Assembly: GCA_036172665.1 (NCBI GenBank)
Contig: CM069877.1
Coordinates: 13,598,501 to 13,662,500, forward strand
Source: Prosopocoilus inquinatus
Lineage: Eukaryota > Arthropoda > Insecta > Coleoptera > Lucanidae
Direction of reading: 5' to 3'
DNA length: 64,000 bases
In this document: piece after piece, positions 9,631 to 22,654 of the stretch
Numbering within the stretch: the stretch's first letter is position 1
Layout of the letters: each line of letters opens with the position of its first letter
Program-made: the position numbers and the translations under genes
Notes under the pieces: generated by a model
What the model saw: the letters and a program-made list of their open reading frames with translations, nothing else
What the model was told of the DNA's origin: nothing
The model's database searches: none

Positions 9631-9840
9631 ACACAGAAAAAAATGAGTAGTAAAAAGTAACACAATTGTAGTAAAAATGGAGACAGACACAAATTATAGC
9701 AAATATTAGAAGAATTGTAATAAATTTTACGATAAGAATAGAGTCCTGCCTCACAATTGTATGAACAATTCCTACAATCCTACGAATATCTCCTACAATT
9801 TGTTTCTGTCTCCATTTTTACTACAACTTTTTTTCTGTGT
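9631..9840. mobile_element. Second copy of the ACACAGAAAAA MITE
   Basis: The inverted ends ACACAGAAAAAAA and TTTTTTTCTGTGT are followed inward by AGTAAAAAGTAACACAATTG on one side and related sequence on the other. A TA at each boundary would fit a Tc1/mariner-type MITE. Its interior has diverged from the copy at 9295. Confidence 0.75.
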
Positions 9841-10917
9841 AGGACCAACGATACCTGTTATTATTACTGGAAACCGTAACCAATATTTATTTATTAGGCT
9901 TGCCGCCGGCCGTACCATAAAAGCAGGTCAGTCGGCTAAATGTTGTTAAGGTTCATAATTGCAAAGCACGGATATTCGTACGGCCAGGGGTATTTCATTT
10001 CGTCTTAAAACTTTTCGACACCGCCGTACTTCTAATTCATATATTAGAAGTTGAAGAAGAAGAATTAAAGTAATTTTAGTTTTTGCTGTGAGCAGCCTTT
10101 TCGGCCGTACCCAACCGTCTTTCGGAGAATTCAATAAAAGTTTATTATGGTACAGATGTTCGGTACTGTAATGAATTTTTACAGCACAAAATATTTGCAT
10201 TACTTTTACAATTTGTTGAATATTGTTCATTAGATAGAACAAGAATAATTGACATTTATCTACTATTTAACAAAAAAAAAAAACCAAAACTATTATTAGT
10301 GAGTTTGTATCACGTTTTAGATGTCCTTATAAATTAGAAATGTAGTTAATACTTTAAAATGGACAAGAGAAGCACAAAATTGAAATGTTTGAAAATATTT
10401 TCATCTGATTAAAAACCAGGAACATTAGAGTTAAAATTCAGTCGAGTCTGTTTTTTATGAATCATTTTTTGTTAATACGTAATTAATCGATTTTCGGATA
10501 ATCCAAAAGCTGCTTTTTTGATTACAGATTTCCCGAATATCCGAATAGTCGGCTTTCAAGTAGACAGTTTTTCAAATATCCGAATAATCGGTTTTTCGAT
10601 ATTCGAATAGTCAGTTTTTCGAATATTCATAATCGGTTTTTGGATATTTGAATTTCCGAATAATCGGTTTTTGGATATTCGAATAGTCGGTTTTAACCAT
10701 TATTTGGATAACCGGTTTTATCCAAAACCGGTTTTTAAAGAAACCGATTATTCGGTTTCAATTTTTTTCAGTTTTTGCCAGCACTAGTTTTAACATAAAT
10801 TTTGTACCATTTATGGATTGGTAAATTTGTAGGCAATAAAAGTAGTTTTTGACCTCAAAAAGAGGAGAACAAAGCTAAATATGGTCGTTCACTAATTGGC
10901 GGTCCAGAACCGGCGGC

Positions 10918-12165
10918 TTATATACTACTAACATGATAAGAAATTATCATGTGATAATAATAAATAAGGACGAAATCAAATAAAAACACAATTTGTTTAT
11001 CAAATAAAGCAATTTTCAATGTATTTTTAAATGAACGTATACTGAGACTTTTAAAGCTGTTCGGCAGTTGATTATACAACCGATAAACCTGAAAAGAAAA
11101 GGATCTCTCAAGTAATGAAGTGGAGTGATATGGAGAAGAAATTCTTCCTCTGTGTCTCCTGGTGATGTTGTGCACATCTGATCTGAATCTTATCTTATAG
11201 CACAAGTAAGGTGGTTGTCTGGTTACTAAAATTTTATGAAAGCAAAAAACCGTTTGTAAATATCTCCGATTTTCGATGTTAAGCCAACCGGCTTCAACTA
11301 ATTTATGAGAAATGTGATCGAATTTCCGCAATCCAAAAATATATCTCAGACACGAGTTCTGAACTTTTTGGATAGCGCGAATAGAAAAAGAATCAAGAGC
11401 AGAGTGATATATTGGAACGCCGTAGGTAAATTGAGATAAGACAAATGTTTCACATAGTCTTTGCTTAGTTCGATCATTGAAAATCCTCCTGAAGGGATAA
11501 AGTTTTCTCAAGAAAACGCAAGCATTATTAATGTACTGCGAAATCTGGTTTTTGTAACGAGACGTATTGTCTAATGTCAAACCAAGACTTTTAGCTTTAT
11601 CAACAATGGGTATCTTTATGTTACTAATGTGAATATTTATTGAAATATACAGTTGCTCACATGTCTTTTTCGTACCAAATAATAAGATAGGATTAATGTG
11701 TAAAAAATGCTTTAAAGAGTTGCTACGGACATATTCTAAATCGGAATTTACTTCTGACTCCGCATTACGCCAGTTGGAAGGTGTAAAAGAACGGTATAAC
11801 TGAGTGTCGTCAGCATATACATATGTAGTGGTCACAGAATTGAATATGTTTCAAAATATGAGAAGTGTAAATTGTGAACAGTAATAGTCCTAAAATGGAA
11901 CCTTGCGGTACTCCCTATGTATTTGAAGAGGTTCCGACAGAGATCTATTCACAGCAACACTTTGTGACCTACCAGTTAAATAGCTGTTAAGAAGGCTAAT
12001 AGCGCCGTCATTTAACCCAATATATTTTAAAATAGCTAATAAAAGCCGGTGATTAACTCTATCAAACGCTTTACTGAAGTCAAGCAACACAAGTAAAGTT
12101 ATATTACCATTATCAGTAGCTGTTAAGATGTCATCTGTCACTTTCAATAAAGCAGTATTACAGTA
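10918..12165 (-). pseudogene. Non-LTR retrotransposon reverse transcriptase, 5'-truncated and frameshifted
   Basis: On the minus strand, 12147-11890 carries RT motif A (LDFSKAFDRVNH). Motif B (GVPQGSILG) follows in a shifted frame at about 11915-11890, and 11835-10918 carries motif C (YADDTQLY) plus the thumb and C-terminal region (SCLRYIFGLRKFDHISH, PPYLCYKIRFRSDVHN). The C-terminal pattern is shared with the copy at 36799-38630, so both belong to one jockey/CR1-like lineage. The endonuclease and ORF1 are missing, and at least two frameshifts make it inactive. Confidence 0.85.
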
Positions 12166-12488
12166 TTAACTAGATCGAAATTCCTATTCGGCCGATCTAT
12201 TATACAGGATTGCACAAGGCAAAATAAATGGGAAAAATAAACTGTAACAAATCATTCAACTTTTCCTTCCTGCGGCTAATCGGCCGCATGTGACTGTTTA
12301 CTACCGACGTCTCCCAACAGAAACAAATTCTAGAAAAGAATGAAACCTCGCAAGAATTGTTCCAGAAACTCTGCCAGAAGTAGTGTGTTTTGCGTTAAAT
12401 CGTACAACTCCCGTAACACAGTGCTGCCGAGGAGATGAGTTGTGTGCTTCTATTGTTACCATCAGTTTTGCCAATCAATGCGCAATTA

Positions 12489-12893
12489 CACTGAGAAAAA
12501 TGTACGAACGCTTTGTCCGGATTCGCTTTAAAAAGGGACTCAGTGATCCTGCAAAGTAACAATTTGGACTATTCTGTAAGCATTTTATATTGATTGTTAT
12601 GCTTGTTACGATTGATATGTAACAAGCATAACAATTGATTTCCTTAAAATCGTATTCTTTTCAATTCATTGTTATGGCATATTGACATCCGGTTGGTGTG
12701 TTTCTGTGGTTGCTATAATTACATATCAATTCATTTATCTTCAACTATTGTTAGATATCAATTGAAATGAGTTGGTGCTTACACAATATACACGAATATG
12801 AGAATGATTTTTGAGTGATTCACTAAGAAAAACCATTCTATACCGTTAATTTTGCAGTAATTTAAAGGAAAATCATCCTTAATTTTCTCAGTG
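12489..12893. mobile_element. 405-bp MITE with TA target duplication
   Basis: Inverted ends CACTGAGAAAAAT and AATTTTCTCAGTG are flanked by TA on both sides (12487-12488 and 12894-12895). It has no coding capacity. The TA duplication suggests a Tc1/mariner-derived MITE. Confidence 0.7.
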
Positions 12894-13350
12894 TACTTTA
12901 ATTTTACTTATTTATAGAAAAAATACAGTAGTAGTTCCGGTAATCCGAACGTCTCCTTAATTCGAACAGCGAACTGATTCCGCTAGAAATCCCTTAGTTT
13001 CAAGTTTTCTAAGATACGCCCTGTTTATACTGTTTGTTGTTCATTAGAATTTTGACAGCTGGCCTCGGATTCGTAAAAAATTTAAATAAAATGTAAATGT
13101 AAAAAATAGAAATTCTTTTTTTATGTTTCAGTAAAAAAGGACCTTGAAAAAGAAGAAAAAATTACAAATAAAAATAAGTCCATTTTAAATTAGTAACATT
13201 ACGGCGTTCCGACTATTACAGTCACCGTGAATAAAAATCAGAGGGGGGGGGGGGAGGTCATCGTCTACTGCAATTTTGAATCGACAGGGTTGCCTTTTTC
13301 AAATCGAATCGGATAATATAACATATTTTTTATGGGGACGTTTCCATTCT

Positions 13351-13918
13351 ACAGGGTGCTGCGTTTTGAAACGTAACATTGGAAAAATCCCATGTTAATT
13401 TAAAGTTGATCGAATATTGGCTTCCCTAATTATTTTACAGCAAAACTCCATTTAGGTTTTTTAAAGTGCTCTTCAAGATGAGTCTGTCTGTGAAGTTTGA
13501 GTATTTTTCATTCGCTCACTTTCAAGATATTTAAAAAAGGACAGCAATGTACCAAACTATCGGCACGGTCTTGATCAGTAAACGTTAAAACAAATTACTG
13601 GAAAATCTTTTTCCATCAATCTTTTTCAAAAACGACTAGACTTATTAATTATACGTCCAGTTTTCACTATAATTGATCGAGGCTGTGCCGATGATAGTTT
13701 GGTATGAATTGAATTTAGTTACAGAATCTTTTTTTTTAAACATCTTAAAACTCGGCGTATAAACAATTCTCAAACTTCACATGCAGATTCGTCTTGAAGA
13801 GTACTTTAGAAAACCTAAATGGAATTTTGCTGTAAAATAATTAGGGAGGCCAATATTCGAGCACCTTTAAATTGGCATGGGATTTCCTATGTTGCGTTTT
13901 AAAATGCAGCACCCTGTA
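13351..13918. mobile_element. Fold-back element (ACAGGGTGCTGCG family)
   Basis: Two arms of about 250 bp are inverted copies: the left begins ACAGGGTGCTGCGTTTTGAA and the right ends TTAAAATGCAGCACCCTGT. Inner landmarks such as GAATATTGGCTTCCCTAATT and CTTCAAGATGAGTCTG recur in reverse. TA borders each side. A 5'-truncated relative is at 44128-44482. Confidence 0.8.
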
Positions 13919-14728
13919 TGTAAATGGATCACATTGTATAAATCTCGCACAAAGTGACAGAGAAGTATTCAATTAATCAATGGACATTCACTGTGATAGC
14001 CTGTCTCTTTCTCTCGTTTTGTACAGGCTGTTCCAAACGTCTGGAAAAGTCCAAAAATGCCTCTTTAAATATATTTTATCAAGAAAAGGTCTTAACAAAA
14101 GTTGTGTAGTTTTTCATTCATATTTTTATTGTAACCGCTACAACAATGACAAAGAAATTGTTAATTTAAACAAAAATAAAGTGTTTGGATAAATATCTTG
14201 AATGATACAGCAGATAAAATATTTCTGAGACAAATAAAAATATTATACAGCACGCTTCTTAATTTGATTGTAGAGAAGTGATAATAATTCACAAGTTATA
14301 AATCTTAAGACCATAATATATTTATATATATATGATATAATATATGGTTAGAAAGCTCGTAGAAAGCACTGTCCAAATATACTATAATATATAGGGTGTT
14401 CCATTTGAAAAAAAAATGACTAATTTTACAATACGCGAACTGAATCGTAGTGTTGTTGATAGTCGCTAGGTTTATGAAAATGATGAACATTGTAAAAGTA
14501 GAGAAATTTAGAAATATTTTGGTCCAAGGTTGATTGTCGTATCATTAAAATTGACAATTTGGCAGACGATCCAACATGATCCATCTTTTGCGATAGCGGT
14601 AGCACAAAGTAGCGGCCGTACATTGGCGGTGAATGACGTCACAAGAAATTAAATGTTCAAATAAGAAAATTCGAAGGAACCCTTTCAGTTATTTAAAATA
14701 AAGGAACTTAATTAATTTAGGAATTAGC

Positions 14729-14764
<36 letters not shown>

Positions 14765-14765
14765 T
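14729..14765. repeat. (GT)n(GA)n microsatellite
   Basis: About ten GT units followed directly by about nine GA units. Confidence 0.95.
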
Positions 14766-14929
14766 AGACATGCGTCCAAGCTTGAAAAGCTATAGACGAA
14801 CATATTTTTTGTAGTTTGAACTGCTCTATTAAAAAGATATCGTGTACACCAAATAAGCAACTGCAAAAATATGCAGCCAAATGTAATATGTAAAAAAATA
14901 CAGATCTTGGGGTTTCTTTTGGTTACTTT

Positions 14930-17460
14930 ACGTGAATGTACGTTATTTTTTCAATGTTCCGTGACGCCATTTCTTAACGGTATATGACGTCATTCGCAGT
15001 CATATGAGGGCCGCTACATTACGGTACCGCTGTCCTAGGAAGCCAAAGATTTATTGGCTGTGAGTTCATTTTCTGTCTTTTGTTCGATAATCCGAACATT
15101 TCGAAAATCCGAATCAACCAGTGCAATTATTAGTTCGGATTAAAGAGGTCGTACTGTAATAAAATTTCCGTATTCTTAAGTCTGAAGTCTTGAATGAAAG
15201 ACACCGCTGCTCGCTCTTAATTACACAATTGCTATTATTAGGTTTGTAAGTGGGTGTGCCACATGTTGCAGAACAATAGGATGATTAGTCCTGTGTGCTT
15301 TATGTTTGTGCATAGAAGTTCAAATTCAACAGAAAATTCATCACCAATTTGTAACTCTCGCCGTGCGATGAGAAATTTCACAAACTTAATTTGCGTTCGT
15401 TTACAAAACTCGTTATCTGCCAGTTTTGTACCGCGCACAAAAAGAAACCGATGCTTATCCGCGCTCATTGTTCTTAATTTCTACACATAGCTTTCTATTC
15501 TTATCAAACAATTGAATTCAATCTGATTCTTGCGGAGAATTTTTTTTTTCGCCTTCAAGATCAAATTCAAACAAAGTCAATTAACGTTTTGAAAATTATT
15601 CTTTGAGGTTATGTACACGTATAGGCAGCGTTCTCCTTTGCGGACGCACGCTCAATTAAACCGGAGGAATGCTCCTTTCTAAGGATTTTAGCTGCAACTC
15701 CCCCCTCCCCGGTTTCATTTGCATCAGATGCGAAAAAAATGCCGTTTTCAATCTGTTCTTTTTGCATTACGCAATCGATTACTGTCAGGATGTTAATTTA
15801 AATGCTAAACGGACCTGTAACTGGAACATAACAAATGACTCAGGATCAATTGAAGTGCATCTGAATCATTAACATGCAAAATATCACCACGCTTGATAAA
15901 ATGTATCGCTGTAGTTGGCTACATTGACTTGCTTTTAATCAGGATCAATAACATCTCGTTTGTATACCACGAGGCTATAAATGATTGAAGTAAAGTTTGT
16001 AAGTTGGGAACCTTAAGGAATTGGCAGTATTTCAAAACTATTCAGAAATTACAATTTTATGGCAGCATACCAACATAAACTTTGAAAAGTATTGCCAGTC
16101 TAATAAAATCAAAATTACTCAGTATTAGTAACTAAAGAGAGGAGTATGTCGCCAATTTTTGGTTAACACGGGAGAAAGTATTATGCATAGTGGATCCCTG
16201 CTGAAGAGCTCTGCATATTTGAACGTGGCCAATGGCGTGCGCTGACGCAACCGATCCGAGATTATTCAAGTCGACGCACTTGTTGGTTGTATAAGAACGG
16301 ATTTTCATCGCCCAAGACACGACCAATAAGTCAAACAGACAGTTTTGTTTCCGCATTGCTCTGTCGATGAACGCTCCGCATAGAAATAACTTACTTTCAC
16401 TGCTTCGTATACCTCACCGTTATCTGCCGCCACCGTCGTTTCCGCTTTTTGCGCGCTTTCGGCGCGTGTTCACAGTTCACTTGACACACGGAAAAAAACA
16501 AAAAAATATTTTGACAGACGAACAAACTCCACGTTAACTTGAAAACTGAAGACGATAAATCATTAATTGATTATATTTACACTTACAATCCCCGTAACTA
16601 TGCCACTGTCTGGAAACCATGAAATGTTTTACAAAACAAAACACTATCGTCATAAATGATGATTGCAACAATGTCAAATAAAAAGACTTACAACTATGCC
16701 ACTGTCAGAAAACCATAAACACGAAATGTTTTACAAAACAAAACACTATCGTTATAAATTATGATGGCAACAATGTCAAATAAAATTAAAGGAAAAAAAG
16801 TTCAGTAAGAGATTAGTTTTAAACGGAACCAAGTTATAGCTTTTTTTTCAATTTCGTTTAAAACAAAAGTGTTTGGACGACGTTTGGAGGATCAGTTAAC
16901 AAACGAAAGTCATTATCTCCGAGCAATTTAGGTTGGTAAATGCAATTAATCGGGCGATCTCGGCGAAAACCAATAAACGGTCGATTGTGACGATTAAATT
17001 CGTTTTCGGCTCGAACATGATTAAGATATAAAATTATCGCTGTTCATTAAACGCTTTTTAAGTCCGTCTGGATTACGAAACAGCTCCGGGTTAGTTAGAA
17101 AGTATATCTAATAATCACAATGGTTTCTCGAGTTGTAACATCGTTTCTGAATCGACCTGAAAACGTTCAGAATTTTTAGTCCACCACTTACCAACCTGTT
17201 TGATTACGTAACGAATTTGACAGCAAAGTTCTTCCCTGTTAAACACAATTTAATTTTAAATTGATCGACGAGAATATTACATTACGGATAAACCATAAAT
17301 CAAAAGCAAAAACCGAGTTGTATGAAACAAACGTCAAATTGCTGTGGACACTCTCGAACCCAAATGTAACTGTAACATTTAATTATAAAAACTGTAGAGT
17401 GTAAATTTGCGCTTGTAATAAGGAATTCAGAAACAATTAATTTCGAACCCATAACTTACT
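14930..17460. other. Low-repeat interval with a GC-rich patch, possible gene start on the minus strand
   Basis: No frame shows a recognisable domain. Bases 16395-16480 are unusually GC-rich and CpG-rich. Read on the minus strand they end at a strong donor (GAAA|GTAAGTT, exon end 16395), so this could be the first exon and promoter of a minus-strand gene whose coding exons are not visible here. Two near-identical blocks of about 100 bp occur at 16590-16690 and 16680-16790 (ACTATGCCACTGTC ... ATGTCAAATAAAA). Confidence 0.3.
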
Positions 17461-17676
17461 GTCGGTAGCAAAAAAGTAGACAAATTACAGTTTCTTGTAA
17501 TTATTCTTTCTGAAAATGGCGGTGATTAAAGACGACTTCACAGATAAGTTTTAAAAAAGCTTTCAAAATTAACAAGTTTAAAACTTTGGTAAAACCTGTA
17601 AATTCGTCTTCAATCTTTGACAAAGAATAATTGCAGGAAACTGTACTGTGTCTACTTTTTTTTTTGCTTTCAACTG
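17461..17676. mobile_element. MITE of the GTAGACAAATTACAGTTTC family
   Basis: The left end (GCAAAAAAGTAGACAAATTA) and right end (GTGTCTACTTTTTTTTTTGC) are inverted, with TACAGTTTC and GAAACTGTA inside. The interior contains AAAGACGACTTCACAG. Further members are at 44571-44757, 53393-53925 and 61724-62431, with fragments at 2755-2895, 24040-24130 and 27720-27860. Confidence 0.7.
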
Positions 17677-17699
17677 TAAATAATTCGTAAGCCGAAGGG

Positions 17700-20106
17700 G
17701 GAGATTATGTTTTAATGAAATAATGTTTTCAGAATATGACTTTCAAACTCAAGTAAACCAGTATGAAATTCTTAGTTTTATCAACATGCGCAAATCATAC
17801 AACCTGTTCAAGGAGTTGTTAAATCTTGAAGATTTATATAGTTTAAATGACTCAGAACAAATAGCAAACAAATTGATATGTCTCTTACAAAATAACATAA
17901 AACAGTCTTCAAAAACAATAAAAAGAAAACAAAAAACTGATATCAGCTGGTTTACACTAGATTTAAAAAACCAACGCGAGGAGTTACATAACCTTTTTGA
18001 TATATATATATATATATATAACAATAATAGGCTTTGATAAAATTATTTATAATGATTTTAAGAAGATATATAAAAGCAATATAAAAATTGCAAAAAAAGA
18101 ATGCGTATCACAATAACTTACTGAACCACAAAAACAGAACTAAAGCATGTTGGAATTTAATAAATCGTGAGAGAGGCAAAGTTCTCCAAAAACAGACCAT
18201 TCCTATTGATAACGAATAAGTAAATTTTTATTTTGCAAATATTGCCGAAAGTATTGTAAAAAAATTACCTTTGTTATCTGAAGCAAACAAGAATCGAATT
18301 TGTGCAGTTTCAGCTCTAGTTCGTTCTTTTTTTATGCAACCTACAACTGTACCAGAAATTAGTAATATAATTAGGTTACTTAAAAACTCGAACTCGAAAG
18401 ACTTTTACGGCATTAACAAACAGCAAATACCTAAAAAATCTCTCTGAACTTATAACTCCTATATCATCTCATTTATACAATTTATGCTTTGAGCAAGGTA
18501 TTTTCCCCAACAGCTTTTAAAGATTCCGTGGTTGTTCCTATACTTAAAAATGGAAATCCAGAAGCTAAAAATAATTATCGACCCATTTCTCTTGTGCCAG
18601 TTTTAGGAAAGGTTTTGGAAATTCTAGTTAAACACAGATTAATAAATTTCTTAGAAAAATTCAATGTGCTTAATAAAAACCAATACGGGTTCAGGCCTAG
18701 ACATAGTTGTATCCAGGCAGTAGAAGAGCTTGTGAGGAACATAGTTGAGGGTTTCGAAGAAGGTAAACATACAGCATTAGTTGCTTGTGACTTGACAAAA
18801 GCCTTCGACTGTGTTCAGCACGAACTATTAATAAATAAACTAACTTGTTGTGGTATTCGCGGTACAGCACAAAACTTTTTTAAAAGCCATTTAATAGATA
18901 GAAGTCAGTGTACTAAAATTAATGGCATACCATCAAAGAGAGTACAGATCCAGTATGGTGTACCTCAAGGATCTGTGTTGGGACCTGTTCTCTTTTTATT
19001 GTATAAAACGACTTAAGTAAGTTCATGGATTCTCTACAATCTATACTTTATGCCGACGACACAAATATATTTTGTTCTGACAACAACATTAACGTGCTGT
19101 TAGATAAAGTACAAGACATGAAAGATAGCGCAGAGCAGTGGATTGTTAGAAATTCACTTAGCTTAAATAATAACAAAACCCAAATAATGGTTTTCTCAAC
19201 CGAACGAATCATGGTATAAATTTCAACGCCGTTGTTAAGCTCTTAGGCATAACTTTAAGCGATAACTTGACTTGGTATGCACATATTAAATCCATTAGCT
19301 CTAAATTATCTTCTGCGATATTTGTACTAAGAGAATTATCAAAACTGATCTCCTTAGAATACAACATAATGGCTTACTATGCCTTATTTCACTCACATGT
19401 TCTGTACGGCGTAAGGCTTTGGGGTGCCTCTACAGATTCAATAATAATACTCCCACTACTACAAAAAATGGCAGTGAGAGCTATGTGTCGACTAAAATAC
19501 GACGCCCATTGTAAACAATATTTTATACAGATGGGCATTTTAACAGTTCCTGCCGTTTTTGTTTACAGTACCTTAGTGCATATTCACGAACATAAAAATA
19601 AATTTGCTACTGTAAATGAAAATCATTCATATCCTATTCGATTTGGAAATCTTTTAAAACAATCGAGAATGAAATTAAACAAAATCAAAAAAGAATACTA
19701 TTAATCTTATACGATCAACTTCCATCTAATGTAAAAGGGTATACTCTGACAAAATTTAAAAATACTCTGTATACCAATCTCAAGCTGATGGCACCATATT
19801 CTACAGATGAGTTTATAGTACATTCTCGAACTATAGGTAATCAGTGAGCCGCGCTGTGATTGTGTGTTTATACAAATTTTGTGTTTTAATTATGTCTGTC
19901 CTGGTCTTATATGTATATTTAGTCTGCAACGTTTCACCTTCGTTGCAGCATAGTTTTAAATTTTTCGTAATTATTGTATATATATCTGTTTTATTTTATG
20001 TTAGTGCAAAGTTGACATGCCATAAACATAACTCTGTGTTACTGTATTGTAATACACATATAACACTGATATTGTAATAATGGTTAATAAACATCTTATC
20101 TTATCT
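17700..20106 (+). pseudogene. Non-LTR retrotransposon (jockey/CR1-like), 5'-truncated, several frameshifts
   Basis: Homologous blocks occur in order on the plus strand. 17723-18037 looks like the endonuclease-RT linker. 18489-19016 holds the fingers (NNYRPISLVPVLGKVLE), motif A (ACDLTKAFDCVQH) and motif B (YGVPQGSVLGPVLF). 19025-19219 holds motif C (LYADDTNIF), and 19267-19704 holds thumb and C-terminal sequence (YGVRLWGAS). The C-terminus continues in another frame to about 19845. The 3' end is a short UTR ending in AATAAACATC and a repeated CTTAT tail at 20090-20106. At least four frame breaks make it inactive. Confidence 0.88.
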
Positions 20107-20296
20107 TATGCTGTGCCTGAGGTACATTTCAAGATTCGCAGATTTTTCGAATAATCAGACGGCAGTCTCGCAGTTAATCATTTCGTTGCTTAGTGGAATC
20201 GTAAATTTGAGCCTATAATATGGAATTCAGAAACAGTTAATCTCGAAGTTATAATTTGAAGAATTCGTAAGCCCAAGACTGAGGTACATTTCAAGA

Positions 20297-21138
20297 TGGG
20301 TCTAGGACAATTCGCCATCGCCGATTTGTCGTCGCCGATTCGTCGTAGGTACAATTCACCGCTGGAAAACTCGCCGTAGGTAAATTCGCCGTCAGCGATT
20401 AAAGTTTTAAGTCCAGGTACATATCCAAAGGATAATATACCGATAATTATATGTAAATAAAATAAAGAAGTTAACATAATTAATGGAAAATAAAATAATT
20501 TGTTATTAATTAAATGTGATACATAGATAAAGAAACAGATAAAAAAATTTGGTCTTCCAGGAAGTATTTCTTATTCTTCAGGGTGTTCGTAAAATCCCTC
20601 CAATTCTTCTTTTTTATATTTTCAGATTCTGCTCAAAATCATATTGATTTTCATATCAATCAAAATCACTACATATCAAAAGTCGACTGCTTTCAAAATA
20701 TTGATTCATGCAAGCTCGTCATTTAAAATTATAAATTGAAAAAGGGGTTCCATTAAAAAAAAATAGAATTATGATTATGTGTACGTACAACACCAATTTT
20801 TTTCGTAATTTTGTGTCTTACGGTGGTCGCACTGTAATTAGGAATTTATTTTAACTTGAAATAGAAAAACAATAGTAAAGTCCATTTTAATTTACTTGAA
20901 ACGTACTGAAATTTTAGTTATTTTCTTCAATTCGTAGGTATAACTTGGATATTATCTAAAATGGTCAGAAAGTGTTTTAAAGCTTATCAAGCTAAATAAA
21001 GCAGTAACATGTGACGGCGAATTGGGCGGACGGTAAATTGGATCGACGACGAATTGGTTCTACGACGAATTGGCGACGGTGAATCGGCGACGGCAAGTTG
21101 GCGACGGCAAGTTGGCGACGGCGAATCGTTCCATCCCC
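20297..21138. mobile_element. Non-autonomous DNA transposon, 8-bp duplication TTTCAAGA
   Basis: The 842-bp block is flanked by TTTCAAGA at 20289-20296 and 21139-21146. Its ends are roughly inverted (TGGGTCTAGGACAATTCGCC at the left; the right end reads GGCGAATCGTTCCATCCCC). Both ends carry degenerate subterminal repeats of GGCGACGGC and TTCGCCG units. No transposase frame is present. The 8-bp duplication fits hAT or P-like groups. It landed in a copy of the hairpin repeat also seen at 143-219. Confidence 0.8.
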
Positions 21139-21149
21139 TTTCAAGATCG

Positions 21150-22650
21150 CGTCATCAACCCGGTAATTGTTAGCTTCGGACCTTTTTTTTAAAAAAAATT
21201 TTCTTCTCACTAATTTTCTTTATTTCGAGATAGGCTCAGCTAAAACCTTTTTATTTTCAATAAAAGGAATCGTATGCATACAAATAAAAAACAAAACACT
21301 TATTGTATACAATCATAACTGCATAAGTCGTCATATCAAATGAAATAGATTACGTGATCAGTAATTTAATTAAAAATAGAAATGACATTTCCTTGAAAAG
21401 CGATAATACCAGAAAGGGTGGAGTTGCGGTGTAGATAAAGTGAATTAGAATTTTTATAATAATCGGAAAGTAGTCTCGAAATTGTTCATTTCGTTCGTTT
21501 CTCGATCGAATCGGGAACATCGCCTGCGGCCTTTCGCGATTCGTTTTCTCTCGCCATGAAAATCGCAATAATATTTCTACCTACAGTCGAAAGCAAAAAT
21601 ATAACAGGCGAAAGCAGTTTCCTGTAATTTAAGTTCTGTCTCAAAGTCGTTTACATATGATTTCAGCAGTTGTTTTTAGATGTTTCCTTTTAGCTTGAAT
21701 CGATCATTCGATGATACTTTTCTAAAAAATTGATATACCAGACAATAGGGCTCGAACAAATCAGCGAACCGGCTGACGCCTAGCGGTTAAACCCGTAAAC
21801 ACCATGGTAGGGAAAACGGTCTTGATGTAAATATTAATAAACATTTCTGGAAATAACAAACGGAGGTGTTAGGAAGAAAAAAAATAATAAGTACAGAAAC
21901 ATTACATTGTAGTTTGCGGTTTAGGTATGCTTACTAATAGGTTTGTCCAACACCATCCTTAATCAGGCCTAAGTCATCGCGTAGGAATGTCAAATCTCAG
22001 GGTATTATCCGCTTTCTGGGGATTTCGACGCAAGCGTTTCGCTGTTGAGCCGTGAAGATCTATTCGTTCCCTTTGCTAATAAGAACGGAAAGATAACTTA
22101 AAATGATAAATTTCTGTGCTGTACCGCAGTTCCGATGAATCAATTTTCAAGTCGGTATATTTTCCCACCTAATGAATCAGGCCTGTATGAAGTGGACGTT
22201 GGATTGTCCCTTTCAGACAGAATTTCAAGTTCTGAAACTTTCAAATCGTTACCAACCGTGTGCAATATAACGTGTGGGGCACAGAATTTTTTTTCTTAGT
22301 TGGGTTTGAAATAAATCACTTACGTCGCAGTTATTACATTCACTTAACCTCTTGCAACTGCTCTCAACCTAACCAAGAAGAAGTTAATATCAGACATGAC
22401 TGCTATGTATAACTCTCTCGTTCATGGCTAACTTAGAAAAAAAAATCTGTGGTTCACACAATATTTAAATTAACATAATTTTGTGGCTGTACGTGATTCA
22501 CAATTTATCATTGTCAGAAAAGTAAAAAAAAATTGTTCAGTTCCACATTGCAGCTGTGCGTTTTATCCTAATCAAATTTCTTTTCATTTTATATTAATTG
22601 CGTTTAATTCACATTTCCGTTTAACATTTAATTGTCGTATATATTGAGTA
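21150..22650. other. No gene recognised
   Basis: A mixed non-coding interval. Minus-strand frames at 20992-21210 and 21350-21568 have no supporting motifs, and the first lies partly within the DNA transposon. Confidence 0.4.
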
Positions 22651-22654
22651 CGGG

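Larger units (their letters stand above)
8293..10786. mobile_element. hAT-type element with 8-bp target duplication
   Basis: The ends are inverted: TAGTGCTGGCAA at 8293 and TTGCCAGCACTA ending at 10786. Both are flanked by the direct repeat GTTTTAAC (8285-8292 and 10787-10794). An 8-bp duplication and TAGTG ends define hAT. Each end carries about 250 bp of degenerate subterminal repeats made of CGGTTAT, GGATAACCGG and ATATTCGAATA units. No transposase frame survives, so it is non-autonomous. Two MITEs (9295-9490 and 9631-9840) are nested inside. Confidence 0.88.

Noticed and set aside
14305..14880. Minus-strand ORFs including a Thr-His-rich one
   Set aside because: The last is translation of the (GT)n(GA)n microsatellite; the others have no features.
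15238..15490. Opposed ORFs of 76 and 78 residues
   Set aside because: Fully overlapping on opposite strands, no signal peptide or motif; neither can be preferred.
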